Source: an uncultured Gammaproteobacteria bacterium (GTDB lineage Bacteria > Pseudomonadota > Gammaproteobacteria > GCA-002705445 > GCA-002716945). Taken from it: a DNA stretch of 64,000 nucleotides. Positions 19,276-28,247 of the stretch are shown here, piece by piece. The stretch spans positions 1 to 64,000 of the forward strand of contig CACEHM010000005.1 of the NCBI GenBank assembly GCA_902559355.1, given 5' to 3'. Under the pieces are notes generated by a model that saw nothing but the letters and a program-made list of their open reading frames with translations, was not told the DNA's origin and made no database searches. A program made the position numbers and the translations under genes. Numbering within the stretch: position 1 is the stretch's first letter; every line of letters starts with the position of its first letter.

Positions 19276-20460
19276 TTATTTAGCTTTTGAAATTTTGTTT
19301 TCAATATCCTCTATAACAGCAATAATCTGATTATCTTTATTATATGGAACTGGCAGTAAACTGTTAGGTTTATCAATTTCCTCAAACTCAATTTTGACAT
19401 CAGGCTCAATGCCATTGCCATGAATATGCCTATCATTAGGTGTGTAGTATCTTGCTGTTGTAAGTTTAAGTGCTGAGCCATCAATCATCTCTTGTATAGA
19501 CTGAACAGATGCTTTACCGAACGATTTTTCTCCATAGATTTTAGCTCTTTGATGATCTTGTAATGCACCTGCAACGATTTCTGATGCAGATGCTGAACCA
19601 CCGTTGATAAGGACATAAAGAGGTAGTCCTTCGAGTATGTCTTCACTATTTGCAAAATATTCTAGATCTGAATTGTTAGTTCTGCCCTTGGTATAGACAA
19701 TCTTACCTGACTCTAAAAATAAGTCTGATATACCAACAGCAGCACCTAAAACACCACCGGGATTATTTCTTAAATCAAGAATAAGCGCAGTCATCATTTT
19801 GCCTGCATCCTTTCTAAGTTTATATATGGCATCTCTAACATTCGTTGTAGAGTTTGATTGGAAACTTGATAATCTCAGGTAACCAATTTCACCGTTGAAA
19901 ATCTGAGTTTTTATTCCTTTAGATACAATTATTTGTCTAGTTAACTCAAAGTCTATAGGTTGCTTTGCCTCTTCACGTAAAACTTTAACTTTTACTTTTG
20001 TACCAGGCTCACCTCGCATTAGTTTTACTGCATCATTAAGCGATTTATCTTTTAACGAAACATCTTGAACTTCAATAACTAAATCACCGGCTTTTAGTCC
20101 AGCTTTTTGTGCTGGCGTATCATCAATGGGAGTTATAATTTTTACAAAACCATCTTCCATTGTAATCTCAATTCCTATACCACCGAATCTACCTGTGGTA
20201 CCAACTTTGAGCTCGGAGAAATCATCTTTTGATAAGTAGTCTGAGTATGGATCAAGCTTCGACACCATGCCTTCAATCGCATAGTTGAATAATGTATTAT
20301 CATCTATGTCATCTACATATTGATCTTTAATTTTTTTATAAACATCAACAAATTGCTGTATTTTTTCTGATGGAACTTCTGAATCATTGGCATACAACGG
20401 CAAGCTCGTTAGACCTAGCGTTACAGAAAATGCCACATATATAAGGGTTTTATTAAACAT
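19276..20460 (-). CDS. ctpA: C-terminal processing peptidase CtpA (S41 family)
   Basis: This is a periplasmic Ser/Lys protease that trims or degrades envelope proteins. A signal peptide (MFNKTLIYVAFSVTLGLTSL) starts at the ATG at 20460. A longer frame to 20484 would put extra hydrophobic residues before it. A PDZ domain (GRFGGIGIEITMEDG, AQKAGLKAGDLV) is followed by the S41 core, with the catalytic serine in GGSASASEIVAGAL and the lysine in GEKSFGKASVQ. The 394 residues are typical of the CtpA branch. Confidence 0.94.
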   Translation of the reverse strand: MFNKTLIYVAFSVTLGLTSLPLYANDSEVPSEKIQQFVDVYKKIKDQYVDDIDDNTLFNYAIEGMVSKLDPYSDYLSKDDFSELKVGTTGRFGGIGIEITMEDGFVKIITPIDDTPAQKAGLKAGDLVIEVQDVSLKDKSLNDAVKLMRGEPGTKVKVKVLREEAKQPIDFELTRQIIVSKGIKTQIFNGEIGYLRLSSFQSNSTTNVRDAIYKLRKDAGKMMTALILDLRNNPGGVLGAAVGISDLFLESGKIVYTKGRTNNSDLEYFANSEDILEGLPLYVLINGGSASASEIVAGALQDHQRAKIYGEKSFGKASVQSIQEMIDGSALKLTTARYYTPNDRHIHGNGIEPDVKIEFEEIDKPNSLLPVPYNKDNQIIAVIEDIENKISKAK

Positions 20461-20537
20461 TTCGACCACGAGTAATAATAACACTTTATTGCTAGATTTA
20501 TTATTAGTTTCGGCTAATATAGGTATATAATAATACT

Positions 20538-20879
20538 ATGGAAAACGAACAAATACAGACCGAAGAGCAAATTGATTATTCTTCTGTAGACCAGCAAAAA
20601 GATGTAGAAACAGCATCTCGTTCACTCAAAGCAATGTCTCACCCCCTAAGGTTGATGATTCTTTGTAAACTTGGCGAGGGCGAATTTAGCGTACAAGATA
20701 TTGTTGATAATGTAGGTACATCACAAAGTAACATTTCACAACATCTAGCAATTCTTAGAGACAAAGGAATATTATCTGCAAGAAAAGACGCTAATAAAGT
20801 TTTTTATAAAGTCACTGATTTTAAAACTCTGAAACTAATAGATATGATGAGAGAAGTTTTCTGTTCTAAGCATAACTAA
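20538..20879 (+). CDS. ArsR-family regulator with BigR/SqrR-like cysteine pair
   Basis: The winged helix-turn-helix is clear: AMSHPLRLMILCKLGEGEF, then VDNVGTSQSNISQHLAILRD and KVFYKV in the wing. The protein has exactly two cysteines outside the N-terminal tail, Cys43 in MILCKL and Cys109 in REVFCSK, 66 residues apart. This is the same spacing as the persulfide-sensing pair in SqrR, BigR and HlyU. A metal-binding ELCVCDL-type helix is absent. It is transcribed just ahead of a rhodanese-fold gene. I infer sulfide/persulfide or redox sensing. Confidence 0.85.
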   Translation: MENEQIQTEEQIDYSSVDQQKDVETASRSLKAMSHPLRLMILCKLGEGEFSVQDIVDNVGTSQSNISQHLAILRDKGILSARKDANKVFYKVTDFKTLKLIDMMREVFCSKHN

Positions 20880-20887
20880 CCCATACA

Positions 20888-21295
20888 ATGGGTAATTCAA
20901 TGGAATTTGTTTCAAATCACCCAGTCTTATCTGTAGCCTTATTTATTTTTATTTATTTAATTATTTCTTATGAAATTAAAAATCTCACAAAGAAATATAA
21001 ATCTATTAACTGCAATGACTTAGTTCAAAAAATCAATGAAGAAAATATCATTATTCTAGATACAAGGGAAAAATCTGATTTCAAAAAAGGTCATATCTCT
21101 AATGCTACTAACTATGAAATATCTTCGGATAAAAAATTAGAACATACAGAAGTGGTAGTCTATGATAAAGATGAAATGGCAAGCGCTAGCAGTGCAGAAA
21201 AAATATCAAAAAATAATGTTACAAAAGTTATATACCTAGAAGGAGGCATTCAATCTTGGATCGAAAATAATTTACCATTAGTGGAGAAGACATGA
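20888..21295 (+). CDS. yibN: YibN-like membrane-anchored rhodanese-fold protein, catalytic Cys missing
   Basis: The N-terminus MGNSMEFVSNHPVLS aligns with E. coli YibN, followed by one transmembrane helix (VALFIFIYLIISYEI) and a rhodanese domain (ILDTREKSDFKKGHI, then VIYLEGGIQSWIENNLPL). The active-site loop that normally carries cysteine reads VVYDKDEMAS, so the persulfide-forming cysteine is absent. The only cysteine (Cys42) lies outside the loop. It overlaps secB by 4 bases. In enterics the order is yibN-grxC-secB-gpsA; here grxC has moved to 56752. Confidence 0.88.
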   Translation: MGNSMEFVSNHPVLSVALFIFIYLIISYEIKNLTKKYKSINCNDLVQKINEENIIILDTREKSDFKKGHISNATNYEISSDKKLEHTEVVVYDKDEMASASSAEKISKNNVTKVIYLEGGIQSWIENNLPLVEKT

Positions 21296-21729
21296 CAGAT
21301 AATAAAGTCCAATTTAATATACAAAGAATTTATTTAAAAGACTTATCGTTTGAATCACCGATGACCCCAGATGTATTCACAAGTATGTCATCAGCCCCAA
21401 AAGTAGGCTTTAACTTTGAATCAAATATCAATAATATTTCTGATGACACACATGAACTAACATTAACGTTTAATGTTAAAGCTGAAGTTGAAAGTGAAAC
21501 TCTGTACCTAGTTGAATTAAAACAATGTGGTGTATTTACAATATCAATTGATGATGAAGCTGTTAAAAAGAGATTTTTAAATGTTCACTGTGCTGAAATC
21601 GTATATCCTTATGCAAGAGAAAATATTTCTAATACAATACTAAAAGGCGGTTTTCCTCCACTATTTTTGTCACCTATCGATTTCCATACAATTTACCAAA
21701 ATGAATTAGAAAAAAGAAAAGATAATTAA
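21292..21729 (+). CDS. secB: Protein-export chaperone SecB
   Basis: SecB is a tetrameric cytoplasmic chaperone that hands unfolded precursors to SecA. Family blocks are visible: FNIQRIYLKDLSFESP at the start, then LTFNVKAEVESETLYLVELKQCGVF, broken here by normal variation, and the C-terminal YPYARENISNTILKGGFPPL followed by LSPIDFHTIYQNE. The 145 residues are normal. It overlaps both neighbours by one to four bases. Confidence 0.96.
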   Translation: MTDNKVQFNIQRIYLKDLSFESPMTPDVFTSMSSAPKVGFNFESNINNISDDTHELTLTFNVKAEVESETLYLVELKQCGVFTISIDDEAVKKRFLNVHCAEIVYPYARENISNTILKGGFPPLFLSPIDFHTIYQNELEKRKDN

Positions 21730-22727
21730 TGACATCTAACTTTAGAGTGCTAGGGGCTGGAGTTTGGGGACTAGCTTTTTCTGACTATCTATTAAAACTC
21801 GGACATAATGTAGAAATCTTTTGTAGAGATACTAATTTAAGTAATAAGAATATTTCAGGATTAAAATTATCTCATGTATCTGACAAGAACTTAGTGTCTT
21901 TGGATACTCTAAATGCTCAAAAATCTAATGGTGAAATTAATATTATTGCAGTCAACAGCAAAGGCTTTGGTGAACTTTTAAATGAACATAAAAGTTATTT
22001 CAGCACTCTCCATGAATTAGTGTCGCTGACAAAGGGTCTTGACCACATCAGTGGTAAATACTTCAGTGATTATGTATTTGATATGTTTAGTAATATAAAA
22101 AGGTATGGTCTTATATCGGGCCCTTCCTTTGCAAAAGACTTATGTCATGAAAAGAAAATTAGTGTGTCATTTGCATCTATAGATAATAAACTTTCATATT
22201 TAATGGTTGAAGCTACTAAAAGTTCACATTTTGAAATGATTCCTACTACGTATATTTACCATATTGAAATAGCTGGGATTATAAAAAATATTGCTGCTAT
22301 TTTATGCGGAATGGCTGATAAATATTCTAGTAAAGGAATATATTCAAATATGATTATTAAAAAAGCTTGTCAGGAAACTTGGCAAAGAGGAATTGAAATA
22401 TTTAATAAAAATAATAAAAATATTGATCATTTAAATAAAGATAGAAACTCTATTATTACATCACCTGGATGCATAGGGGATATGATTTTAACTTGTAAGC
22501 AGAATGTATCTCGGAATTATCAGTTTGGAAAATTAATAGCAGACCCAAGTATAAGTATTGAAGACGCTACGACCATGGTCGGTACAGTCGAAGGTTATGA
22601 CTGTTGTCTAACTTTAGTAGATAGAACTCAATCAGCTCAAGGTGAATTAACAAGTTTGCTCTATAAAATTATTAAAGCTGAAAACACGCAGCGCGAGTCC
22701 TTACTTAAAGATTTTCTACAAGCCTAA
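21729..22727 (+). CDS. gpsA: Glycerol-3-phosphate dehydrogenase [NAD(P)+]
   Basis: GpsA reduces dihydroxyacetone phosphate to sn-glycerol-3-phosphate for phospholipid synthesis. The Rossmann motif VLGAGVWGLAFSDYL is at the N-terminus. The GPSFAKDL segment, the catalytic lysine region EIAGIIKNIAAILCGMAD and the VEGYDCC segment are conserved. The 332 residues are the normal length. It starts in a TAATG overlap with secB and its end overlaps the convergent ntrC by 12 bases. Confidence 0.94.
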   Translation: MTSNFRVLGAGVWGLAFSDYLLKLGHNVEIFCRDTNLSNKNISGLKLSHVSDKNLVSLDTLNAQKSNGEINIIAVNSKGFGELLNEHKSYFSTLHELVSLTKGLDHISGKYFSDYVFDMFSNIKRYGLISGPSFAKDLCHEKKISVSFASIDNKLSYLMVEATKSSHFEMIPTTYIYHIEIAGIIKNIAAILCGMADKYSSKGIYSNMIIKKACQETWQRGIEIFNKNNKNIDHLNKDRNSIITSPGCIGDMILTCKQNVSRNYQFGKLIADPSISIEDATTMVGTVEGYDCCLTLVDRTQSAQGELTSLLYKIIKAENTQRESLLKDFLQA

Positions 22728-24113
22728 GTCTTTTATCTTTCTTGTGATTGTGTTTCTACCAAGTCCAAGAATTTTCGCCGCATCAATTCTTCTACCCTTA
22801 CTAGCTTTTAGTGCTTCTTGAAGGAGAATCTTCTCTAAATCTTTAGACAAGGTGGTAAGATCATTTTTATCTTGAAGTACATTTCTTATATGACCAGATA
22901 AGGATTCCTCCCAGTTAACTTTAGAGTCTAGCCCATTAGCATGGGGCGATCTCTCAAGGCTCATATCAATATTTTTAACTTCATCGGGTATATCATCTAG
23001 AGTAATACTCGTAGATGGCGCCATAACCGTAATATAACGACATGTGTTCTCAAGTTGTCTAATATTGCCAGGCCAGTCATATTCATTTAATACTTCCATT
23101 GCAGGATCCTCTATATCTTTCTGATCACTTTTAATCTCATCAGCACTTTTCTTTAGAAAATATTTTACTAGAGAGGGAATATCCTCTTTCCTTTTTCTTA
23201 GAGGAGGCAGCTCGATTCTAAATACATTTAAACGATGATATAAATCTTCTCTAAACTTTCCAGTCTTTATAAGACTTTCTATATTTTGGTTTGTAGCGGC
23301 GATAATTCTTACATCTGATCTAATAGGTTTCTGTCCGCCAACTCTGTAAAATTCATGACTAGATAGAACCCTTAAAAGACGTGTTTGTAACTCAGGATGC
23401 ATATCTCCTATTTCATCAAGAAATAGTGTGCCCCCCAATGCTTGTTCAAACCGACCTATCCTTTGGGATTGTGCACCGGTAAATGATCCTTTTTCATGAC
23501 CAAATAATTCACTTTCTAAAAGCTCATGAGGTATGGCAGCAACATTTATTGCAATAAAGGGCTCATTGCTTCTTGAGCTATTTTCATGAACAGACTGCGC
23601 TATTAATTCTTTTCCTGTTCCTGATTCGCCTCTAATCAATACCGTAATGTCTGTTTTAGATATTTTACCTATAGCTTTAAAAACTTCCTGCATGGACTCA
23701 GCCTTTCCTACAATTTGACTATTTGATTCTTGCGTAAGATCATTATGTTGAGGTTTACTAGATTTTGTTGCTTTAATAGCTAGCTTTCTAATTTCATTTA
23801 TATCGAAAGGCTTTGTAAGATATTCAAACGCCCCTCCTTTGTAAGCTGAAAGGGCATTGTCGATATTAGCATGTGCTGTAATTATAATAGTTGGAAGATT
23901 AGGGAACTTTTCTGAGACCTTATTTAAAAATTCAAGACCAGACATTCCTGGCATCTTGATATCAGTGATGATTAGATCAGGTGTAGTTGAGTTCAGCGCT
24001 AATAATGCTTCTGACGCGCTGGAAAAAGACTCAACATTGAATAAATCTTCAAGTGCACTCGTACAAATTGTTCTTATACTCTCTTCATCATCAATTATCC
24101 AAACATTATTCAT
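22716..24113 (-). CDS. glnG: Nitrogen regulation response regulator NtrC (sigma-54 activator)
   Basis: NtrC activates sigma-54 promoters when phosphorylated by NtrB under nitrogen limitation. The receiver domain has DD at residues 8-9 and the phospho-acceptor Asp51 in [11 protein letters not shown]. The AAA+ domain has Walker A GESGTGKE and the sigma-54 contact loop GSFTGA, a Ser variant of the usual GAFTGA. The Fis-type helix-turn-helix ends the protein ([20 protein letters not shown]). I chose the ATG at 24113 because AGGAG lies 8 bases before it; ATGs at 24119 and further upstream fit less well. It overlaps ntrB. Confidence 0.95.
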   Translation of the reverse strand: MNNVWIIDDEESIRTICTSALEDLFNVESFSSASEALLALNSTTPDLIITDIKMPGMSGLEFLNKVSEKFPNLPTIIITAHANIDNALSAYKGGAFEYLTKPFDINEIRKLAIKATKSSKPQHNDLTQESNSQIVGKAESMQEVFKAIGKISKTDITVLIRGESGTGKELIAQSVHENSSRSNEPFIAINVAAIPHELLESELFGHEKGSFTGAQSQRIGRFEQALGGTLFLDEIGDMHPELQTRLLRVLSSHEFYRVGGQKPIRSDVRIIAATNQNIESLIKTGKFREDLYHRLNVFRIELPPLRKRKEDIPSLVKYFLKKSADEIKSDQKDIEDPAMEVLNEYDWPGNIRQLENTCRYITVMAPSTSITLDDIPDEVKNIDMSLERSPHANGLDSKVNWEESLSGHIRNVLQDKNDLTTLSKDLEKILLQEALKASKGRRIDAAKILGLGRNTITRKIKDLGL

Positions 24114-25188
24114 CTTCATAGCTCCTAATAGGAAGTACAATTGTGAATTTTGTCTCTCGGTGTTTACTTGAGCACTCTATAAGTCCTGAGTTTTGCATTA
24201 CTATTGATTGTGCTATGGTGAGACCAAGTCCCATTCCATCATTTTTTGTAGTTACCATCGGATAAAAAATCTCTTTCAGTTTCTCCTCAGGAATACCTGG
24301 GCCATCATCAATAACATCAATTTTAGCTACTAGTTGATATTTCTTGTTTCCTATTGTGTAACTAGATTCGGATCTTGTTTTTATTAAAACATTACCTTTA
24401 TATTTGAGTGCTTGAATTGAGTTTCTAACAAGATTAATCAATGTCTGTATTAACTGCTCTTTATTTGTAAGAACATCAGGTATGCTAGGATCATAATCTT
24501 TTTCAAAGTGAACTTCTTTATTTTTGAGATCAAACTTAAATAAATCGATAACGTGTTCTGTAGCTTCATGAAGGTTAATATTCTCTTTTTCTACAGACGT
24601 AACAGGCAAGGCCATATCATTTAATAGATTAACTAACCTCCCTGTTTCTTTTTTGATAATATCTGTAAATTTTTTATATTTATCATCTAAAGACTTCTCC
24701 AGAATCTGTGCAGCCCCTAGAATGCCACCTAATGGGTTTTTAATTTCATGAGATAATCCTTTTATCATTTCTCTTACAGCTCTTTCTTGTTCAATCAAAT
24801 TTTGTTCAAGAGATATGCTATGCAACCTTCCAGTTTCTGAGAGTTCAATAAGAGTAACATTAGCATCATCTATGACGGCTTGAGATATATTACAATCAAC
24901 AATTTTTTCGTCTCCTTCAAAATTTTTGAATTTAAAGTCTCTAATCATTTTTGAATGCTTATTATCACAAACATTTTTAATGTGTATATCTAGAGATTTA
25001 TGCCCAACTGATGATTTTAGGGTTTTGAGATCAGGAAAATTACTACTGATTCCTAACATATTCAAAGCTGCGATATTGATAAAAAAATATGTATTATCAC
25101 TATTCAAGGCAACTACAGCAGTAGACATATTTTCTAATATATCTAGAAGCAGCTTAGGTTCTAATGAAATTTTGCTTTGTAGTTCCAT
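24106..25188 (-). CDS. glnL: Nitrogen regulation sensor kinase/phosphatase NtrB
   Basis: This is a cytoplasmic two-component kinase partner of NtrC, normally controlled by PII. It has an N-terminal PAS domain, then the HisKA box GLSHEIKNPLGGILGAAQIL with phospho-accepting His147. The HATPase domain has its N-box (LINLVRNSIQAL), a G1 box (VIDDGPGIP) and a G2 box (GMGLGLTIAQSIV). The 361 residues match GlnL. The start is either the ATG at 25188 or the adjacent GTG at 25191; no good ribosome binding site is present. It sits between glnA and ntrC in the classic glnALG order. Confidence 0.94.
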   Translation of the reverse strand: MELQSKISLEPKLLLDILENMSTAVVALNSDNTYFFINIAALNMLGISSNFPDLKTLKSSVGHKSLDIHIKNVCDNKHSKMIRDFKFKNFEGDEKIVDCNISQAVIDDANVTLIELSETGRLHSISLEQNLIEQERAVREMIKGLSHEIKNPLGGILGAAQILEKSLDDKYKKFTDIIKKETGRLVNLLNDMALPVTSVEKENINLHEATEHVIDLFKFDLKNKEVHFEKDYDPSIPDVLTNKEQLIQTLINLVRNSIQALKYKGNVLIKTRSESSYTIGNKKYQLVAKIDVIDDGPGIPEEKLKEIFYPMVTTKNDGMGLGLTIAQSIVMQNSGLIECSSKHRETKFTIVLPIRSYEDE

Positions 25189-25197
25189 CACATATTA

Positions 25198-25221
25198 CAT
25201 ACCGCCTTTTGGGGCGGTATG
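25198..25221 (-). promoter_or_regulatory. 9-bp hairpin between glnA and ntrB
   Basis: Bases 25198-25206 and 25213-25221 are perfect inverted repeats (CATACCGCC/GGCGGTATG) around a 6-base loop, in the only gap of the glnA-ntrB-ntrC set. No T-run follows on the minus strand, so it is probably an attenuating or mRNA-processing structure and not a full terminator. It would let glnA be expressed far above the regulators, as in enteric glnALG. Confidence 0.6.
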
Positions 25222-25231
25222 ATATTTATAC

Positions 25232-26644
25232 TTATAGACTGTAGTACATCTCAAATTCACATGGATGCGTAGATTGTCTTAATCTTTGCACCTCATCCAT
25301 TTTCAAATCAATGTATGAGTCAATCATTGTATTTGTAAATACATCACCTGCATTTAAAAATTCCCTATCCTTATCTAAAGCATCCAATGCGATATCTAGA
25401 CCTGGCGCAACAGTTGGAAGAAGAGCTTCCTCTTCTCGTGATATAGCAAACAAATCTTTATCCATAGCAGGACCAGGATCTATTTTATTTTTAATACCAT
25501 CAAGCCCAGCCATCATCATCGCGGAAAATGCTAAGTATGGATTAGCTGTCGAATCTGGGAATCTAACCTCAATACGTCTTGCCTTATCAGACATAACGTA
25601 TGGGATTCTTATAGAAGCTGATCTATTTCTGGCTGAGTAAGTGAGAATTACAGGAGCTTCAAATCCAGGTATTAATCTCTTGTAACTATTTGTAGATGCA
25701 TTAGTGAAAGCATTTAGTGCTCTAGCGTGTTTTATAATACCGCCAATATACCATAATGCTTCCTGAGACATATGACCATACATATCACCAGCAAAAATAT
25801 TTTTACCATCTTTTGAGAGTGACTGGTGAACATGCATACCTGTACCATTATCACCAACCACTGGTTTTGGCATAAATGTAGCAGTTTTACCAAATGCATG
25901 AGCCACGTTCTGTACAACATATTTATATTTTTGAACTTGATCTGCTTTTTTCACAAGTGTATCGAATACTGTTCCAATCTCGCACTGTCCTGCAGTTGCT
26001 ACTTCATGATGGTGCACTTCACACATAACACCAACTTCATGTAGGGTAGTAATCATGGCAGATCTACAATCCTGAAGTGCGTCAACTGGAGGAACTGGAA
26101 AGTAACCACCTTTAACAAGAGGCCTATGGCCCATATTGCCGTCCTCATAATCTTTACCACTATTCCAACATGCTTCAGTTGAGTCTACTTTGAAAAAACA
26201 ACTGCCTATTTTATCTTCATATTTGACATCATCAAAAACAAAAAATTCATTTTCTGGTCCAAAATAAGCAGTATCTGCTACACCTGAATCTGTTAGAAAC
26301 TTTTCAGCTCTTTTTGCAATACCTCTTGGATCTTTTTCATAACTAGAGCCGTCTTCTGGCTCTATTACATCACATGTGACATTGATAGTAGGTTCATCAA
26401 AGAATGGATCAGCAAAAGCTGTTGATGTATCAGGCATTAAAATCATGTCAGACTCATTAATATCTTTCCATCCGGCTATGGATGATCCATCGAACATCTT
26501 GCCTTCTTCACAGTCTGTGGCAATACCATCATCTGAAGCAGTGACTGTTACATGTTGCTCTTTACCTAAAGTATTGGTAAATCTATAGTCAATGAACTTA
26601 GCTTCTTTTTCATCAACCATTTTTTTAATATCATTTGCGCTCAT
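25232..26644 (-). CDS. glnA: Glutamine synthetase type I, adenylylation Tyr replaced by Phe
   Basis: GlnA assimilates ammonium by making glutamine from glutamate and ATP. The protein has the GSI landmarks: [31 protein letters not shown] and [12 protein letters not shown]. The 470 residues are GSI-beta length. At the segment that in E. coli reads MDKNLYDLP, with the adenylylated tyrosine, this protein reads MDKDLFAIS, so residue 399 is Phe (codon TTT, complement of 25448-25450). The start ATG at 26644 is preceded by GAGGA; a GTG at 26656 is less likely. It is transcribed from a predicted sigma-54 promoter. Confidence 0.97.
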   Translation of the reverse strand: MSANDIKKMVDEKEAKFIDYRFTNTLGKEQHVTVTASDDGIATDCEEGKMFDGSSIAGWKDINESDMILMPDTSTAFADPFFDEPTINVTCDVIEPEDGSSYEKDPRGIAKRAEKFLTDSGVADTAYFGPENEFFVFDDVKYEDKIGSCFFKVDSTEACWNSGKDYEDGNMGHRPLVKGGYFPVPPVDALQDCRSAMITTLHEVGVMCEVHHHEVATAGQCEIGTVFDTLVKKADQVQKYKYVVQNVAHAFGKTATFMPKPVVGDNGTGMHVHQSLSKDGKNIFAGDMYGHMSQEALWYIGGIIKHARALNAFTNASTNSYKRLIPGFEAPVILTYSARNRSASIRIPYVMSDKARRIEVRFPDSTANPYLAFSAMMMAGLDGIKNKIDPGPAMDKDLFAISREEEALLPTVAPGLDIALDALDKDREFLNAGDVFTNTMIDSYIDLKMDEVQRLRQSTHPCEFEMYYSL

Positions 26645-26684
26645 TTTATTCCTCACTAGTGTTTTTCATTCGCAATAACATACA

Positions 26685-26700
26685 TGCATTAATCATGCCA
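26685..26700 (-). promoter_or_regulatory. Predicted sigma-54 (-24/-12) promoter of glnA
   Basis: On the minus strand the sequence reads TGGCATGATTAATGCA, with the invariant GG (26699-26698) and GC (26687-26686) exactly 10 bases apart, as in the TGGCAC-N5-TTGCA consensus. Transcription would start near 26674, about 30 bases before the glnA ATG. The downstream operon encodes NtrB and NtrC, which act on such promoters. Confidence 0.8.
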
Positions 26701-26749
26701 CCTATACACTTAGATTGTTAAAGTAGGTGTTGATGATAATAACACATTG

Positions 26750-26820
26750 TGCACTATAATGTATCATAAAATGTTTATATATAATGCATATGCACTAAAT
26801 AATTGCATTAATATAGTGCA
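26750..26820 (-). promoter_or_regulatory. Cluster of NtrC-like enhancer sites upstream of glnA
   Basis: Three 17-base elements resemble the NtrC consensus TGCACCA-N3-TGGTGCA. They lie at 26750-26766 (good left half), 26791-26807 (good left half) and 26804-26820 (TGCATTA-ATA-TAGTGCA, nearly palindromic). The last two overlap. They lie about 50-120 bases upstream of the predicted sigma-54 promoter, the normal enhancer position, in the divergent gap between glnA and glyS. Confidence 0.65.
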
Positions 26821-26891
26821 AAATATTATATAAAAAATATATGTGATATTAAAATATACAAGTATAATTCCAATATTCACCAGGAGATAAT

Positions 26892-28247
26892 TTGACTCAA
26901 TATAGCATGGAAGAAATCGTATCTCTTTGCAAAAGAAGAGGTTTCATATTCCAATCTAACGAAATTTATGGAGGACTCCAAGGGTTATATGATTATGGAC
27001 CACTGGGAGTCGAACTTAAAAATAACTTAAAATCAGCTTGGTGGAAATCTATTGTATATAATAGAGATGATGTTGAGGGGCTCGATACATCTATTCTTAC
27101 CCACCCTGACGTTCTAAAATATTCAGGACATGAAGACACATTTACTGATCCTCTTGTGGATTGTAAAAGCTGTGGTCTTAGATTTAGACAAGACCAAGTA
27201 CCCGATCAGTGTAAAGACGAAGAATTAACTGAGCCCAGGGATTTTAATTTGATGTTTAAAACAAATGTAGGTCCAGTTGCTGATGACTCATCTCTTGCGT
27301 ATTTAAGGCCAGAGACGGCACAACAAATTTATATTAACTTCAAAAACGTTTTAGATTCAACATCTAGAACTCTTCCTTTCGGTATTGCACAGATTGGAAA
27401 ATCTTTTAGAAATGAAATTACTCCTAGAAACTTTATATTTAGAGTACGTGAATTTGAACAAATGGAGTTAGAGTATTTTGTACTTCCTGGGGAAGATGAA
27501 GAATGGCATAAGAAATGGATTGAGAATAGAGTCAGTTGGTGGGAAGAGCAAGGTATACCATCGGATAAATTAAACCTTCTTGAAGTGACTGGCGATGACT
27601 TAGCTCATTACTCTAAATCAACTGTTGATATAATGTATAAGTTTCCGCATGGTGAAGAGGAACTAGAGGGCATTGCTAATAGGACTGATTTTGATCTTGG
27701 TTCACACACAAAAAATCAAAAAGATCTCAATATTACTGCACAAGTTAAAGATAATAATGATTCTAACACTCGTTTAGCTATTCAAAATGATGACAATGAC
27801 TGGATAGTACCATACGTAATTGAACCATCAGCTGGTGTCGATAGAGGTGTATTAGCTGTTATCTACGAAGCTTACACTGTAGAGGATTTGGGTGACGATA
27901 AAAGACGTACCGTTTTGAAATTAAAAAAACATTTAGCACCTATAAAATCTGCTGTTATTCCTTTGAAAAGGAATAATGATGATCTTGTCAAACTTACCCA
28001 TACAATTAAATCTTCTTTACAGCAGTACCAAATCGGTAGAGTCGTTGTTGAGAATACAGGTAATATTGGTAAAAGTTATAGAAAACATGATGAGATAGGA
28101 ACGCCACTTTGCATCACAGTTGATTTTGATACTCTTGAAAATAAAACTGTTACGGTTCGTGATCGTGACACAATGGAACAAAAAACTATTGCTCTTGATG
28201 AACTAAATAAATATTTTTTAGATTTCTTTTCTGATGCTAAGTCATAA
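26892..28247 (+). CDS. glyS: Glycyl-tRNA synthetase, single-chain dimeric (alpha2) type
   Basis: This enzyme charges tRNA-Gly. The protein is the class II, single-polypeptide form found in Gram-positives, archaea and eukaryotes: [17 protein letters not shown] followed by [12 protein letters not shown], then [22 protein letters not shown] and the anticodon-binding domain at the C-terminus. Most gammaproteobacteria instead use a GlyQ/GlyS heterotetramer. The start is TTG at 26892, with AGGAG at 26882-26886 spaced 5 bases before it. The 451 residues are normal for the alpha2 type. Confidence 0.93.
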   Translation: MTQYSMEEIVSLCKRRGFIFQSNEIYGGLQGLYDYGPLGVELKNNLKSAWWKSIVYNRDDVEGLDTSILTHPDVLKYSGHEDTFTDPLVDCKSCGLRFRQDQVPDQCKDEELTEPRDFNLMFKTNVGPVADDSSLAYLRPETAQQIYINFKNVLDSTSRTLPFGIAQIGKSFRNEITPRNFIFRVREFEQMELEYFVLPGEDEEWHKKWIENRVSWWEEQGIPSDKLNLLEVTGDDLAHYSKSTVDIMYKFPHGEEELEGIANRTDFDLGSHTKNQKDLNITAQVKDNNDSNTRLAIQNDDNDWIVPYVIEPSAGVDRGVLAVIYEAYTVEDLGDDKRRTVLKLKKHLAPIKSAVIPLKRNNDDLVKLTHTIKSSLQQYQIGRVVVENTGNIGKSYRKHDEIGTPLCITVDFDTLENKTVTVRDRDTMEQKTIALDELNKYFLDFFSDAKS

